In this document: positions 47,166 through 59,788 of the stretch, piece by piece | Layout of the letters: each line of letters opens with the position of its first letter | How positions within the stretch are numbered: the first letter of the stretch is position 1 | Source: Rhabditoides inermis | Taxonomy: Eukaryota > Nematoda > Chromadorea > Rhabditida > Rhabditidae | NCBI GenBank assembly: GCA_963966185.1 | Contig: CAWZYM010000274.1 | Span: 27,546-91,545, forward strand | Reading direction: 5' to 3' | DNA: 64,000 nt | Program-made: the position numbers and the translations under genes | The notes under the pieces: model-generated | Told to the model about the DNA's origin: nothing | The model's input: only the letters and a program-made list of their open reading frames with translations | Databases searched by the model: none

Positions 47166-47453
47166 TCACCACCCTCCTCCATACATGTTCATCATCATCA
47201 TACGCCGCCGCCACCCCCACGGTCCCATACCGTATCCTCCATAGCCGCCACCGTATCCGCTACCGTATCCGCCACCGTATCCACCGTAACCGCCATAGTT
47301 TCCACCGTACCCTCCGTACGGCATACCGTATTCTCACTGCGCTGAAACGGTAACATGATGCGCGTCATAGTGGATAATGGATATATACATACCTGCAGTC
47401 AAATCGATTGCAAAGGCAATGAGAAGGCAGACGAAAATGAGCCTTGAGAACAT
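47166..47453 (-). pseudogene. QWGYG-type Gly/Tyr-rich peptide gene, copy 1 (nonsense in mature part)
   Basis: Two exons. Exon 1 (47,453-47,393) encodes the signal peptide MFSRLIFVCLLIAFAIDLTA; exon 2 (47,341-47,166) a Tyr/Gly-rich peptide (GGYGGNYGGYGGYGGGYG) with a C-terminal MMMMNMYGGGW. The layout (signal peptide, then QWGYG, then GYGG repeats) fits nematode NLP/CNC antimicrobial peptides. Here the Trp of the expected QWGYG is TGA and the next Gly is Glu, so the mature peptide is cut off. The intron is 51 bp. Head-to-head partner of copy 2. Confidence 0.7.
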
Positions 47454-47939
47454 TTTGGATGCAATGATAGGCATTCGAGAAACTCTCTCTTGTATAGCAA
47501 TTTCAAGTGGGAAATGGCGTGTGTTTCGGACTTTTTGCAAGGTCGAGAGAACATTGCAATGTGAGAGCGCGCTTGCAGAAAGAAAGATGCGGTCAGCTGG
47601 TTTGAAGAGTACTATCTATTTGTTGGCAAGAAGGTCACAAGCGTTCAAATTGACCTTATCAGAGAGCAATCACGTCACGCAGACGAGAAACTTATTGAAC
47701 TAGCAGAACCTGTAAATGCAAGACCACTTTTTATTGCACTCTGATTTCATTGGCGTATCAAACTGCATTTTCACTCTCCTATTCAAGTATTTGATAGATG
47801 GCATGTTGCCTAGACGATAACACGAATACGTGAACGCTTCATTTTGAACGCTTCAAGTTCGTGTTGCAGTGGCAGCAGTGCATTTTTGATTGCGATTTCC
47901 CGATTTCTTTGCAGAAAAAAAACGCGTGAAAATGTTATT

Positions 47940-48300
47940 TTCATGAACGGGATTACGAGACGTGCTGTGCGAGGCGAGATCAAGGAAATGGAGGTTCGCC
48001 GCCGCATCATGACCTGCAACGACGTCCGCTGGACGCGACGTGTGATCGATTGGAACCCGCCGAGGAAAGGCAAGGCCGGTCGCCCCCATCTACAGTGGAG
48101 CGACGAGTTCAAGAAGACGATCCAGATCAATAGGAGGACTCTCGAGGAGGAATGGAAGAGTGTAGCCGCGGACACTGATGCGACAAGCACAAGATGGAAG
48201 AATTTTGGTTCCCGGCGCTACTCTGTGAATGATTGACGTTTTGAGTTATGATCACATAATGCGATACCGGATAAATGTTGAACTGATTGAGTTTTTGTTG
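47940..48300 (+). mobile_element. RTE-like LINE 3' fragment between the inverted peptide genes
   Basis: Frame to 48,236 with DVRWTRRVIDWNPP, GKAGRPHLQWSDEF and RRYSVND at the end, then ATAATGCGATACCGGATAAA as the 3' tail. Same family as at 10.5 kb. Nearly identical to 56,620-56,975. Confidence 0.75.
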
Positions 48301-48507
48301 AACGCGTGTGACCTTCTTGCCAACAAATAGATCGTACTCGTCCAACCAGCTGACCGCATCTCGCCGAAAGAAATCTCTCTTTCTGTCAGCGCGCTCTCAC
48401 ATTGCACTGTTCTCTCGACCTCGCAAAAAGTCCGAAACACACGCAACTTCCCAGTCGAAATCGCTATTAAAGAGAGAGTTTCTCGAATGCCTATCATTGG
48501 ATTCAAA

Positions 48508-48764
48508 ATGTTCTCAAGGCTCATTTTCGTCTGCCTTCTCATTGTCTTTGCAATCGATTAGGGTGCAGGTATGGATTCATTATCTCTTTCCACCCACACC
48601 ATGATTCCGTTTCAGCGCAGTGGGGATACGGTATGCAGTACGGAGGGTACGGTGGAAACTATGGCGGTTACGGTGGATACGGTGTCGGATACGGTGGCGA
48701 ATACGGTGGCGGCTATGGAGGATACGGTATGGGACCGTGTTACACCGTGTATATTGCACTGTAA
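48508..48764 (+). pseudogene. QWGYG-type peptide gene, copy 2 (nonsense in signal peptide)
   Basis: Exon 1 48,508-48,568, exon 2 48,616-48,764. The mature part is open and starts AQWGYGMQYGGYGGNYGG, ending GMGPCYTVYIAL before TAA; AATAAAG follows at once. In exon 1 the codon after FAID is TAG instead of the TTG of copy 1, which would stop translation within the signal peptide. Shares its promoter-side sequence with copy 1 in inverted orientation. Confidence 0.7.
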
Positions 48765-49033
48765 TAAAGTCTTCTTTTTGAACTTATTGGCGTCGTTGAT
48801 TTGTTTTTGTTTCGTTTTTTTTGTTTTTTTTTTGGCATGATAGGCAACACAAGCAGATTTTGAAAAAAAAAACCAAATTACATCAATGAGCTTGTGCATT
48901 CAACTGTAGAACCTCACAAATACAAATGACTGCACAATAAAATAATGACAAAAGTTGCTCTGAACAGCACACAGTATTGCATATTTTCGATAGATAAATC
49001 GATAGCAGGTTTATGATAGATAACTGAAGTTAA

Positions 49034-49415
49034 AGGTACATTGGCGACTTATTTTTGACTCGGAATGTTTGAAAGAATCATATTAATCTAAATCTTAGCC
49101 GATTTGTGAGAAAGAACAACGCTTAACCGTTGCTTTCAAATGTTGCAACTCGCTGTTGCAACCTTTTATTTCAAACTCGAAATTGGTCCCGCCACGATTT
49201 CCATTCCGTTGAACTCTTCAATACTGTAGGAATGGCAAGAGAAGACATAACATCGGATGAAAGAAGCCCCTTCACTCACTGTGTGGCTCAATGCGTGTGT
49301 GCGCCTTTATGGCGCTGAACTCGCCGGTTCGAGTCCTGTCTTCGGCGAATGTTTTGCATGCGTGGTACTACGCGTTTGCAAGAGCTAGTTGCAGAATTAA
49401 ATCGCCGCTGTGCCT
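49034..49415 (+). mobile_element. TTAA-type MITE with tRNA-like boxes, copy e
   Basis: 382 bp, ends AGGTACATTGGCGACTTA and TAAATCGCCGCTGTGCCT; flanks TTAA and TTAG. Contains TGTGGCTCAATGCGTG and GGTTCGAGTCC, the latter an exact B-box consensus. Confidence 0.85.
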
Positions 49416-49540
49416 TTAGAGAAACTCCCTTATTAGTCGATTATCTAGAAGAAAAAAAATCGATTATCTCGACGATAACCAAGTCAAAGCGCACTTCCTT
49501 GTCTGTCCACGAAGCCTGCTTTAACTTTGTAAACGTTACA

Positions 49541-49544
49541 TACG

Positions 49545-49599
<55 letters not shown>
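49541..49599. repeat. (CT)n microsatellite
   Basis: CT tract 58 bp long; its counterpart at 59,740-59,786 is shorter. Confidence 0.95.
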
Positions 49600-49601
<2 letters not shown>

Positions 49602-50169
49602 TCCATCAATCTCTCTCCCTCTATTTCTTGATGATCACTCTCTTGCTCTCCATCTATCTGCGTGATAGGATATCTCAATTCAAACTATAAAAATATAAGG
49701 TTGCATCTTTTGAAAGTTAACAACGTGATTAGACAGGCTGCGCTTGTCTCCTAACTCCTAACTCCTAACTCCTAACAGTCCAATTCTGAACTCAATGCAG
49801 CATGGAAATGCTTCTGTGTCACTGCGTTTATGCGTTATCGAAAAAAGGGGTCGACCGAGACGCACGACTTGTTTCTTAATGATTGGGTAGAAAAACTCAG
49901 AGACGCATGAGGGCTCGATTTGGCGACTTCTGCAGCCTCTGAGCCCGCAGACACTCAAAGCTGGTATAAGACATATAGCCGTGTGAGTGTCCATGACAAA
50001 CATGGTTGCGTAGTAGGGCAACACTCTCCCTTATTATTATGCAAAAGATCCCGGTTCTCGCTGATCGAAATGTATACAGTATACTGAACGAAATGAGAAA
50101 TGTCCGCGTGTTCGACATTGGGTACGCGATGTTTTGTTTAAAAGGAAAACACCACTCAGTCTTTAATGG

Positions 50170-51910
50170 GAGAACGATGATTTATTATTATTCAAAGTTT
50201 CATAACTAAACGATTATGATCAATGATTAATCATGATCAATCGATTAATTGTGATTAATCATTGTTCATCGTTTTTATCATTGTTTTTTAATAGCTTGTT
50301 CGATTTGTCTTGATATTATAAGACTTTTTGTACAAAAACCTTTTTTTCATAAAACAAAAAAAGAAAAAAGTTATGATCAAAAAATTTCAAAAAATTTCAT
50401 GTTTTATTTTTTTGAGATCTTTTCGCCTCGAAACAACAAAAACGACCAACACCATTCGATTCTACGCGTTTAATCAAACTACCATGATTTTTTTCGTGAA
50501 AATCTGGTGTTGCCTTTTCTTCCATCCAGAGCGATGAAAATCGCCCGAAAAAAGAATTTTGCGATTTACCGCCATTTTCCAAGTCTTTCGTTTCGAAACA
50601 ACAGAAACCACTACTATATTCGGATTCTACATTTTTTAGTTAGTATCAGTTTTGGTTTATACCCAAATACGATGTTGCCTTTTCTTCCATCCAGAGCGAT
50701 GAAAATGGCTCGAAATCAAAACTTTGCGTTTTCCCGCCATTTTCCAAGTATTTCGTTCCGATACAACAAAAATCACTACTATATTCAGATTCTACACCTC
50801 TTGATTAGTATATGTGTTGGTTTATAGCCAAATCCGGTGTTGCCTTTTTGCTCATTTAAGTCGATGAAAATGGCTCAAATGTGAAAATTCACATTTTCCT
50901 GTCACTTTAAAATTCTATTCATCTGAAATAACAAAAACCACTTACATATTCGGATTCTGCACCTTTTTATTAGTCTACGTAATTGGTTTTATACAAATTT
51001 AGTGTTGCCTTCTGGCGTTATCATGAAATTTTGCGATTGATAGTTAGGCCATTTTCAACATCACGGATGAACACAAAGGCAACATCAGATTTGCCTGAAA
51101 ACAACTACACAGATTAATTCAAAGGTGCAAAATCCGAATATAATAGTGATTTTTGTTATTTCGGATTGGAAGATTTGAAAAATGGCGGTAAAACGCAAAA
51201 TTTTTATTACCGGCCATTTTCATCGCTCTGGATGGAAGAAAAGGCAACACCAGATTTTCACGAAAAAAATCATAGTGATTTGATTTAACGCGTAGAATCG
51301 AATGGTGTTAGTCGTTTTTGTTGTTTCGAGGCGAAAAGATCTCAAAAAAATAAAATATGAAATTTTTTGAAAAATTTTGATCATAACTTTTTTCTTTTTT
51401 GTTTTATGAAAAAAATGTTTATGTACAAAAAGTCTTATAATATCAAGACAAATCGAACAAGCTATTAAACAATAATTTTGGACGAAAACTGACTGATTTG
51501 AGGTCATGGTCCCTTAACTGACCAAATTTGCATATTGGGACAAAATCACCTATACTACCTTGTAGAGCAACCTTGAAAACTCCTATAACCGCACACTTAG
51601 CTCCTAGGTCCCACCTGCCCGAAATTCGTCCGATTCTTACGCGGATCGTGTGATACAGTATACTGAACGAAATGAGAAATGTCCGCGTGTTCGACATTGG
51701 GTACGCAATGTTCTGTTTAAAAACAAAAAAACACCACTCAGTCTTTAATGGGATATGTTTAACTACCCTAACCACCCGGAGAGTGAGTAGAGTAGTATCA
51801 TGATTAATCATGAACAATGATTAATCACAATTAATCGATTGATCATGATTAATCATTGATCATAATCGTTTAGTTATGAAACTTTGAATAATAATAAATC
51901 ATCGTTCGAT
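50170..51910. mobile_element. Large foldback insertion with internal 164-bp tandem units
   Basis: Outer arms 50,171-50,273 and 51,800-51,910 are inverted AT-rich copies; inner arms 50,274-50,580 and 51,183-51,480 are inverted copies (with TCTTTTCGCCTCGAAACAAC and its inverse). Between them lie about four units of 164 bp marked by GTTGCCTTTTCTTCCATCCA near 50,509, 50,673 and, diverged, 50,837 and 51,003. A direct copy of 50,064-50,168 is at 51,654-51,756. Absent from block D at the matching place. Confidence 0.7.
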
Positions 51911-52702
51911 TAATCATAACTTTCTGGACAATGAACAAATTTTAGCTTATTACCCACTTTTGAGACGTATTTTGGATACAAATCTGTCCTCACAGTGATA
52001 CGCATCGTCTATGATTACCGGTAAACTTTGTAGAGACGTGAAAAGACTTGATTAGATTAATTAATCATTGTTCAAAATCGATGAATCAAAAATGTGTGAA
52101 CAATGATTAATCATTGTTCGATTAATCATGCGGTCATGAATAGGGACGGACACGTCAATAAAAATTTCACCATGTATTATTGGTATTATTTTTTTCTGAA
52201 AAGTAGCTCGTTTGACTAAGAATAATCTGAAAAGAAAAATTTACTATAGAATTCACTATGATTTTTTTTCAAATTGGCTGCAAACGTCACGCTTTGCCGG
52301 AAAGACTGGCGAGAAGTGAGAAACCGTTGTGGGACGCGCGGTACAAACTGAGTTATTAGAAGAATGATATAAAATAATTGAGCATTGTTTTTTTTAATTT
52401 CAGTAATACTAAAACGACATCTCTGATTTAAAAAAAATCATAGTTGACAATGACCGAGAACGGGAAGTGGTTGAAATGAAGTGAGAATGCATGTATGGTG
52501 TGAGCGTGGGTTGGGGAACGCGGGATACCAACGAGTTATCAGAAGAGTGATATAAAATAATAAAATTTAAGTAATACTAAAACGACATTTTGAGTAAATA
52601 GAAAAAAATCTAGAAGAATCATCGAATACGAGAAGATGTTGAAAGAGAGCGTGAGTGGGTGTGTTGCCGCACGGTGCCAACAACATTTGTACAAAACTGA
52701 CT

Positions 52703-52740
52703 AGCGCTTCGGCGCGCTGCCGCGCGCCTTCGCACTAGTT
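52703..52740. repeat. GC-rich palindrome bounded by CTAG, second copy
   Basis: CTAGCGCTTCGGCGCGC, TGCC, GCGCGCCTTCGCACTAG. Near-identical design to 17,465-17,508. It marks the right end of duplicated block C. Confidence 0.65.
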
Positions 52741-52784
52741 TATAGAAGAATAGAAAAGAGTTTAGATAAATAGTTGCATGGTAA

Positions 52785-53620
52785 ACTACGCTCTCAACAC
52801 GAAAAAAGGTACCAACAACATTCTAGACACAGTTCCATGCATTCTTCTGTCTACTCTCACGTCTCATCATCGATCACAACAGTTTTCTAGAGACAGTTCT
52901 ATGCTCTTTTCTGTCTACTCTCACGTCTCTGCGTCGACCACATCACTTTTTCTAGAAACAGTTCTATGCTCTCTTCTGTCTACTCTCACGTCTCCGCATC
53001 GATCTCATCACTTTTCTAGAAGAAGTTCTATGCTCTCTTCTGTCTACTCTCACGTCTCCGCATCGATCTCATCACTTTTCTAGAAGAAGCTCTATGCTCT
53101 CTTCTGTCTACTCTCACGTCTCCGCATTGATCTCATCACTTTTCTAGAAGAAGTTCTATGTTCTTTTCTGTCTACTCTCACGTCTCCGCATCGATCTCAT
53201 CACTTTTCTAGAAGAAGTTCTATGCTCTCTTTTGTCTACTCTCACGTCTCTGCATCGATCTCATCACTTTTCTCGAAGAAGTTCTACGCTCTCTTCTGTC
53301 TACTCTCACGTCTCCGCATCGATCACAACACTTTTCTGAAAACAGTTGTATGCTCTCTTCTGTCTACTCTCATGTCTCCACTGCGGTAACAAAATTTTTC
53401 TAGACACAATTCTATGGTTGACAGTTCTCACGTCTCCGCTTCTGCCAAAAACAATTATTTAGGAACGGTCCTATGCTACATATATATTATGTATACTGTC
53501 AGTGATATTTTCAAAAGATAGTTCTATGGTCACTTCTGTCTACTCTCACGTCTCCGCGGCGGTGAAAACATTTTTCTAGATACAGTACTATATCTCTGTT
53601 GCCCACTCTCACTCTCAAAT
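52785..53620. repeat. Minisatellite, 64-bp unit, about ten copies
   Basis: The unit contains TGTCTACTCTCACGTCTCCG, then CATCGATCTCATCACTTTTC and TAGAAGAAGTTCTATG. Units 2-9 are well kept; those after about 53,400 are diverged. The open frame across it is an artefact. Confidence 0.9.
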
Positions 53621-53639
53621 TGTACAATGCTCTCACATT

Positions 53640-55060
53640 CTGATTTTCTGTCGCTAGAATAAGCAAGTATTACATCAAATATTATTTGCGCTCGAGAACG
53701 AAGCGGAGTAGCAATTTATGTATAAAAAATTATGAATCAACATCAATTACAGAACTCATTCATTATTCAATCACAGTCTTCGTAGTTTGGATTGAGTCTT
53801 GCACTTGATGCTCACCTCACCTCACTTTCATGCTTTACTGAACTGCTCTAAAGACAAAGCGTTTTTCAGTAATAACGAGATCATAACAGTCTCGATAAAA
53901 CAATGTTCTATTAACAAAACGAAAAAAGAAAGAAGAAATATATGTCTACAATGCAGTGATACTTATTTTCATGCGACGGCTGACAGAAAGCACGCCGGCT
54001 GGCACGCCCCTCGCATAACCTGCGCTTGCTGTAGAAGTAGTATTAAAGAGGATGACAATGAGAGTTTTTTTCTACAACACTATGTCACTGTTTTCAATCC
54101 ATATTTATATAATATATATATACAATCCATACAATGACCTCGTTGAAACGGCTGAGAGAAAATACGCCGGTGGGCGCGCCCTAAGTGTTGTGCGCATGCT
54201 TGAAGTAGTTTGATAAAGTTTGAGGTTTGTTTGATCTTTACAAACCATCATATAACTACTGAACTTGTCTTGCAAAACTTTCCTTGTGTTTTTTTTCAAT
54301 CTTCAACTCTTCGTTTCGTTGAAGTTATACGTTGAAGATAGAAAATTTGTCTTTTTCAACTGAATCAATCTATTAATGAGATTATTTGCACGTGTTTCTA
54401 TTGAACTAACGCACCACTATGTGGATATGGGTCAGTAATTGCGAATGCCAACTAACTGACATAGATCTGTTGACCTCGCGGCTGGTAGCGAGCAACCCGG
54501 AGGGCGCGACCCCAGCAAGTAGCGCGCGCTCAAAAATGATGTAAAAAATGATCATATAAAGATAAAGTCCGATCAATCTGAAATTTTGACAGAAGGATTT
54601 TTTTGCCCACAAAAGCTTATGTTTACAAATTGGACACTCTATATTGCCTGTACGAAAAGTCGATCGGATTTGCCAAACTTGGCGACTTTTCGAAAAATGA
54701 AACTGGTTTCTATAAAAAAATTTACATAATCTATCTCCTGTTCAATTTTTATAGAAATCGAAGATCATGAAATTTGGGTGCATTTTGGGTACATTCGCCC
54801 CCTTGGGCATGAAGATGAGGTCACAGTCGACTGGTATCGCGGCTATCGACTTTTTCTAGATCGATTCACCTACCTTCCAAGTTTCGTTCCATTTGAAGCA
54901 TTTTGAAATTTTTCTCTATAGTTAAGAGATTAGGTGATAAATATGATCAGAAGATAGCTATTGACGAGATATTTGGAATTTTGCGATATTAGTATAAGAG
55001 AAAACTTTTTAAAAGAAATCAACAAATAGGGTAGAAATTGAAGAGAGATATCGATCCGGA
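53640..55060. other. Region without supported gene
   Basis: A short local duplication is seen: CGGCTGA.AGAAA..ACGCCGG at 53,976 and 54,148. A 112-codon frame (53,799-54,137) has no recognised motif. Confidence 0.45.
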
Positions 55061-55061
55061 A

Positions 55062-56027
<966 letters not shown>

Positions 56028-56136
56028 GCTAAAACGGTATCATGGTGTGCGTGGAAAGAGATAATGAATACATACCTGCACCCTAATCGATTGCAAAGGC
56101 AATGAGAAGGCAGACGAAAATGAGCCTTGAGAACAT
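56028..56136 (-). pseudogene. QWGYG-type peptide gene, copy 4 (exon 1 only)
   Basis: Signal-peptide exon 56,136-56,076 and part of the intron. The codon after FAID is TAG, as in copies 2 and 3 but unlike copy 1, its position equivalent in block C. Exon 2 is replaced by the (CAGA)n tract; the acceptor CAG reads TAG. Confidence 0.75.
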
Positions 56137-56619
56137 TTTAGATGCAATGATAGGCAATCGAGAAACTCTCTCTTTTATAGCAATTTCAAGTAGGAAATGG
56201 CGTGTGTTTCGGACTTTTTGCAAGGTCGAGAGAACATTGCAATGTGAGAGCGCGCTGGCAGAAAGAAAGATGCGGTCAGCTGGTTGGACGAGTACGATCT
56301 ATTTGTTGACAAGAAGGTCACAAGCGTTCAAATTGACCTGATCAGAGAGCAATCACGTCACGCAGACGAGAAATTTATTAAACTAGCAGAACCTGTAAAT
56401 GCAAGACCACTTTTTATTGCACTCTGATTTCATAGGCCGATCAAACTGCATTTTCACTCTCCTATTCAAGTATTTGATAGATGTCATGTTGCCTAGACGA
56501 TAACACGAATACGTGAACGCTTCATTTTGAACGCTTCAATTTCGTGTTGCAGTGGCAGCAGTGCATTTTTGATTGCGATTTCCCGATTTCTTTGCAGAAA
56601 AAAACGCGTGAAAATGTTA

Positions 56620-56975
56620 TTTTCATGAACGGGATTACGAGGCGTGCTGTGCGAGGCGAGATCAAGGAAATGGAGGTTCGCCGCCGCATCATGACCTGCA
56701 CCGACGTCCGATGGACGCGACGTGTGATCGATTGGAACCCGCCGAGGAAAGGCAAGGCCGGTCGCCCCCATCTACAGTGGAGCGAGGAATTCAAGAAGAC
56801 GATCCAGATCAATAGGAGGACTCTCGAGGAGGAATGGAAGAGTGTAGCCGCGGACACTGATGCGACAAGCACAAGATGGAAGAATTTTGGTTCTCGGCGC
56901 TACTCTGTGAATGATTGACGTTTTGAGTTATGATCACATAATGCGATACCGGATAAACGTTGAATTGATTGAGTT
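56620..56975 (+). mobile_element. RTE-like LINE 3' fragment, block D copy
   Basis: Frame to 56,918 nearly identical to the block C copy (for example TDVRWTRRVIDW here, NDVRWTRRVIDW there), followed by the same ACCGGATAAA tail. Confidence 0.75.
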
Positions 56976-57179
56976 TTTGATAGTAATTCTGATTTTTTTT
57001 ACGAACGTGCAAAAACAGAGCGGTCAAACGTCAATTGTGGAAACAAATCCGTTTGTTAGAGAACAATAATGTTTTTCTCTTTTTTACAGTAGCTACACGG
57101 TAGTAACCTAGCAATTAGCAAAAACTTGTTTTACTTTTCAGATAACCGTTCATTTGTTTTGTTTTGTTTTCGTTTTTTT

Positions 57180-57475
57180 TTACTGGTTGAATCCGGGGTC
57201 CTTCTAGTCGAGAACAAGATGGGGTTCTTGGATTGCCGGAAAATGCACCTCGCTGACTGCCGTCAGCCGAGGGAGTTGGGTGGAGTCGGACGTTTTTTGA
57301 ATTCCGTTCTTGAGTCCGTAGATTGTGCTGTGACGCCTTCTGGGTCCCATGACAATGGATTGCCACACCACAGGGGCTGGGTGAGTTTAACAAAAATGGT
57401 TGACTCCGAGAGGGGTCGAACCAGCGACCGTGAGATTGTGAAACGAACGCTCTATCCACTGAGCCCAAAAAAAGA
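57180..57475 (-). mobile_element. tRNA-derived SINE-like element (family S2), with full head
   Basis: On the minus strand the head reads GGCTCAGTGGATAGAGCGTT (A box) and GGTTCGACCCCT (B box), then a body shared with 6,615-6,850. It contains a 29-bp block (57,234-57,262) that the 6.6-kb copy lacks and that recurs at 62,424-62,452. Confidence 0.75.
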
Positions 57476-57712
57476 GAAGATCGCCGAGCGGAGAGGGCAG
57501 ATCGAAACAGCCCCTGGATCTTTAATAAGTTTCTCGTCTGTCTGCGTGACGTGATTGCTCTCTGATAAGGTCAGTTTGAACGCTTGTGACCTTCTTGCCA
57601 ACAAATAGATCGTACTCGTTCAACCAGCTGACCGCATCTCGCCGAAAGAAATCTCTCTTTCTGTCAGCGCGCTCTCACATTGCACTGTTCTCTCGACCTC
57701 ATTGGATTCAAA

Positions 57713-57976
57713 ATGTTCGCAAGGCTCATTTTCGTCTGCCTTCTCATTGCCTTTGCAATCGATTAGGGTGCAGGTTGCAGGTATGGATTCATTATCTCTT
57801 TCCACCCACACCATGATTCCGTTTCAGCGCAGTGGGGATACGGTATGCCGTACGGAGGGTACGGTGGAAACTATGGCGGTTACGGTGGATACGGTGTCGG
57901 ATACGGTGGCGGATACGGTGGCGGCTATGGAGGATACGGTATGGGACCGTGTTACACCGTGTATAATGCACTGTAA
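57713..57976 (+). pseudogene. QWGYG-type peptide gene, copy 3 (nonsense in signal peptide)
   Basis: Exon 1 from 57,713, exon 2 57,838-57,976. Mature part AQWGYGMPYGGYGGNYGG, ending CYTVYNAL. It has the same TAG codon after FAID as copy 2, and the end of exon 1 has a small duplication (GTGCAGGTTGCAG), giving two possible donors. Confidence 0.7.
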
Positions 57977-58247
57977 TAAAGTCTTCTTTTTGAACTTATT
58001 GGCGTTGTTGATTTGTTTTTGTTTCGTTTTGTTTTGTTTGGTTTTTTTTTTTGGCATGATAGGCAACACAAGCAGATTTTGAAAAACCAAATTACATCGA
58101 TGAGCTTGTGCATTCAACTGTAAAACCTCACGAATACAAATGACTGCACAATAAAATAATGACAAAAGTTGCTCTGAACAGCACGCAGTATTGCATATTT
58201 TCGATAGATAAATCGATAGCAGGTTTATGATAGATAACTGAAGTTAA

Positions 58248-59612
58248 AGGTACATTGGCGACTTATTTTTGACTCGGAATGTTTGAAAGAATCATATTAA
58301 TCTAAATCTTAGCCGATTTGTGAGAAAGAACAACGCTTAACCGTTGCTTTCAAATGTTGCAACTCGTTGTTGCAACCTTTTATTTCAAACTCGAAATTGG
58401 TCCCGCCACGATTTCCATTCCGTTGAACTCTTCAATACTGTAGGAATGGCAAGAGAAGACATAACATCGGATGAAAGAAGCCCCTTCACTCACTGTGTGG
58501 CTCAATGCGTGTGTGTGCCTTTAAGGGTCTTCTTAGATGCAGTTTTACCCTGAACTATCGTTCGGGGTGGTCCAAAGAAGGTCCAAACAAGCCCCGAACA
58601 GCCTCGTTTTCAATGGGAAAACGTTTGGCCCAAACACTTCCTATTGAGGGCAAACTTTGCCCGAACACGTCCGAACATCGCTTGGCAGCCCCAAACAACC
58701 CCGAAAGATCAGCCCAAAACAATGAAATGAGAGAGAATCGCTTGGAGCTCGCTGGGTCCCGAAACGAGTGACCTTTCATGTGATGATAGAGTATGATAGC
58801 ATGACATCATGCCAGCCAGCGCGACCGCTCGGTCGAAACAGCTGATCGACTTCGATGAGAAAACGGATGTTTGTGAAGTTGTTGATAATATCACTGTGTT
58901 TGGAGATTTGTCATTGACTTTTTGTGAATCGTACTCCCTATATTTGCCTTTTCTTTGTGCGATTCGTGTGATACGCCTTGAGGCTCCAGTTTCCTCCATT
59001 TCGAAAGTGATTTTTGAATTCAATCACTTGATTGTGTGTTTAAGGGGCTGATGATTGCATATCAGAAAAAGAAACACTATCAGAGCACATTTAACTCGAA
59101 ACACGATCACAAGTTAATGAAGTAATGACGAAACAATCAATTCCACAGCCCGCTTTCTACACGTTTTCTCATTGCTATCAATCAGCTGTTTCGACCGAAC
59201 GGTCGCGCAGGCTGGCATGATGTCATGCTATCATACTCTATCATCACATGAAAGGTCACTCGTATCGGGACCCAGCGAGCTCCAAGCGATTCTCTCTCAT
59301 TTCATTGTTTCGGGCTGATCTTTCGGGGTTGTTTGGGGCTGTCAAGCGATGTTCGGACGTGTTCGGGCAAAGTTTGCCCTCAATAGAAAGTGTTTGGGCC
59401 AAACGATTTCCCATTGAAAACGAGGCTGTTCGGGGCTTGTTTGGACCTTCTTTGGACCACCCCGAACGATAGTTCAGGGTAAAACTGCATCTAAGAAGAC
59501 CCTTTATGGCGCTGAACTCGCCGGTTCGAGTCCTGTCTTCGGCGAATGTTTTGCATGCGTGGTACTACGCGTTTGCAAGAGCTAGTTGCAGAATTAAATC
59601 GCCGCTGTGCCT
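58248..59612 (+). mobile_element. TTAA-type MITE with tRNA-like boxes, copy f, interrupted
   Basis: Same ends and same net length (382 bp without the insertion) as copy e. Split between the A-box-like and B-box-like parts by a 980-bp element. Confidence 0.85.
58524..59503. mobile_element. 980-bp TIR element with TTA target duplication, nested
   Basis: Ends AGGGTCTTCTTAGATGCAG and exact inverse; the inverted arms continue for about 290 bp (GTTTTACCCTGAACTATCGT and inverse). TTA is repeated at 58,521-58,523 and 59,504-59,506, as in PIF/Harbinger-type insertions; copy e shows the empty site. The centre has an 80-codon frame (58,809-59,051) of unknown meaning. Confidence 0.85.
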
Positions 59613-59739
59613 TTAGAGAAACTCCCTTATTAGTCGATTATCTAGAAGAAAAAAAATCGATTATCTCGACGATAACCAAGTCAAAGCGCACTTCCTTGTC
59701 TGTCCACGAAGCCTGCTTTAACTTTGTAAACGTTACATA

Positions 59740-59741
59740 CG

Positions 59742-59786
<45 letters not shown>
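59740..59786. repeat. (CT)n microsatellite
   Basis: Block D counterpart of 49,541-49,599. Confidence 0.95.

Positions 59787-59788
<2 letters not shown>

Larger units (their letters stand above)
47180..48770. repeat. Inverted repeat: divergent peptide-gene pair
   Basis: Arms about 47,180-47,650 and 48,310-48,770 are inverted copies, including the shared upstream block GTGACCTTCTTGCCAACAAA and its inverse. The loop holds the RTE fragment and about 250 bp of other sequence. Any promoter between the genes would be duplicated and divergent. Confidence 0.75.
47343..52693. repeat. Segmental duplication, block C
   Basis: Matches 56,029-61,305 in the same order: peptide-gene inverted pair, RTE fragment, TTAA MITE, (CT)n, AT-rich ATTAATCA repeats, and a common right end TTGCCGCACGGTGC. 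Block C alone has about 1.6 kb extra at 50,170-51,765. Confidence 0.85.

Noticed and set aside
47844..48236. Host DNA-binding or regulatory gene
   Set aside because: The RW..RV..W.P and GRPHLQW motifs and the repeated, truncated context fit the C-terminus of an RTE-like LINE.
52778..53083. Open frame over the minisatellite
   Set aside because: The frame repeats with the 64-bp unit and breaks as units diverge, so it is not a gene.
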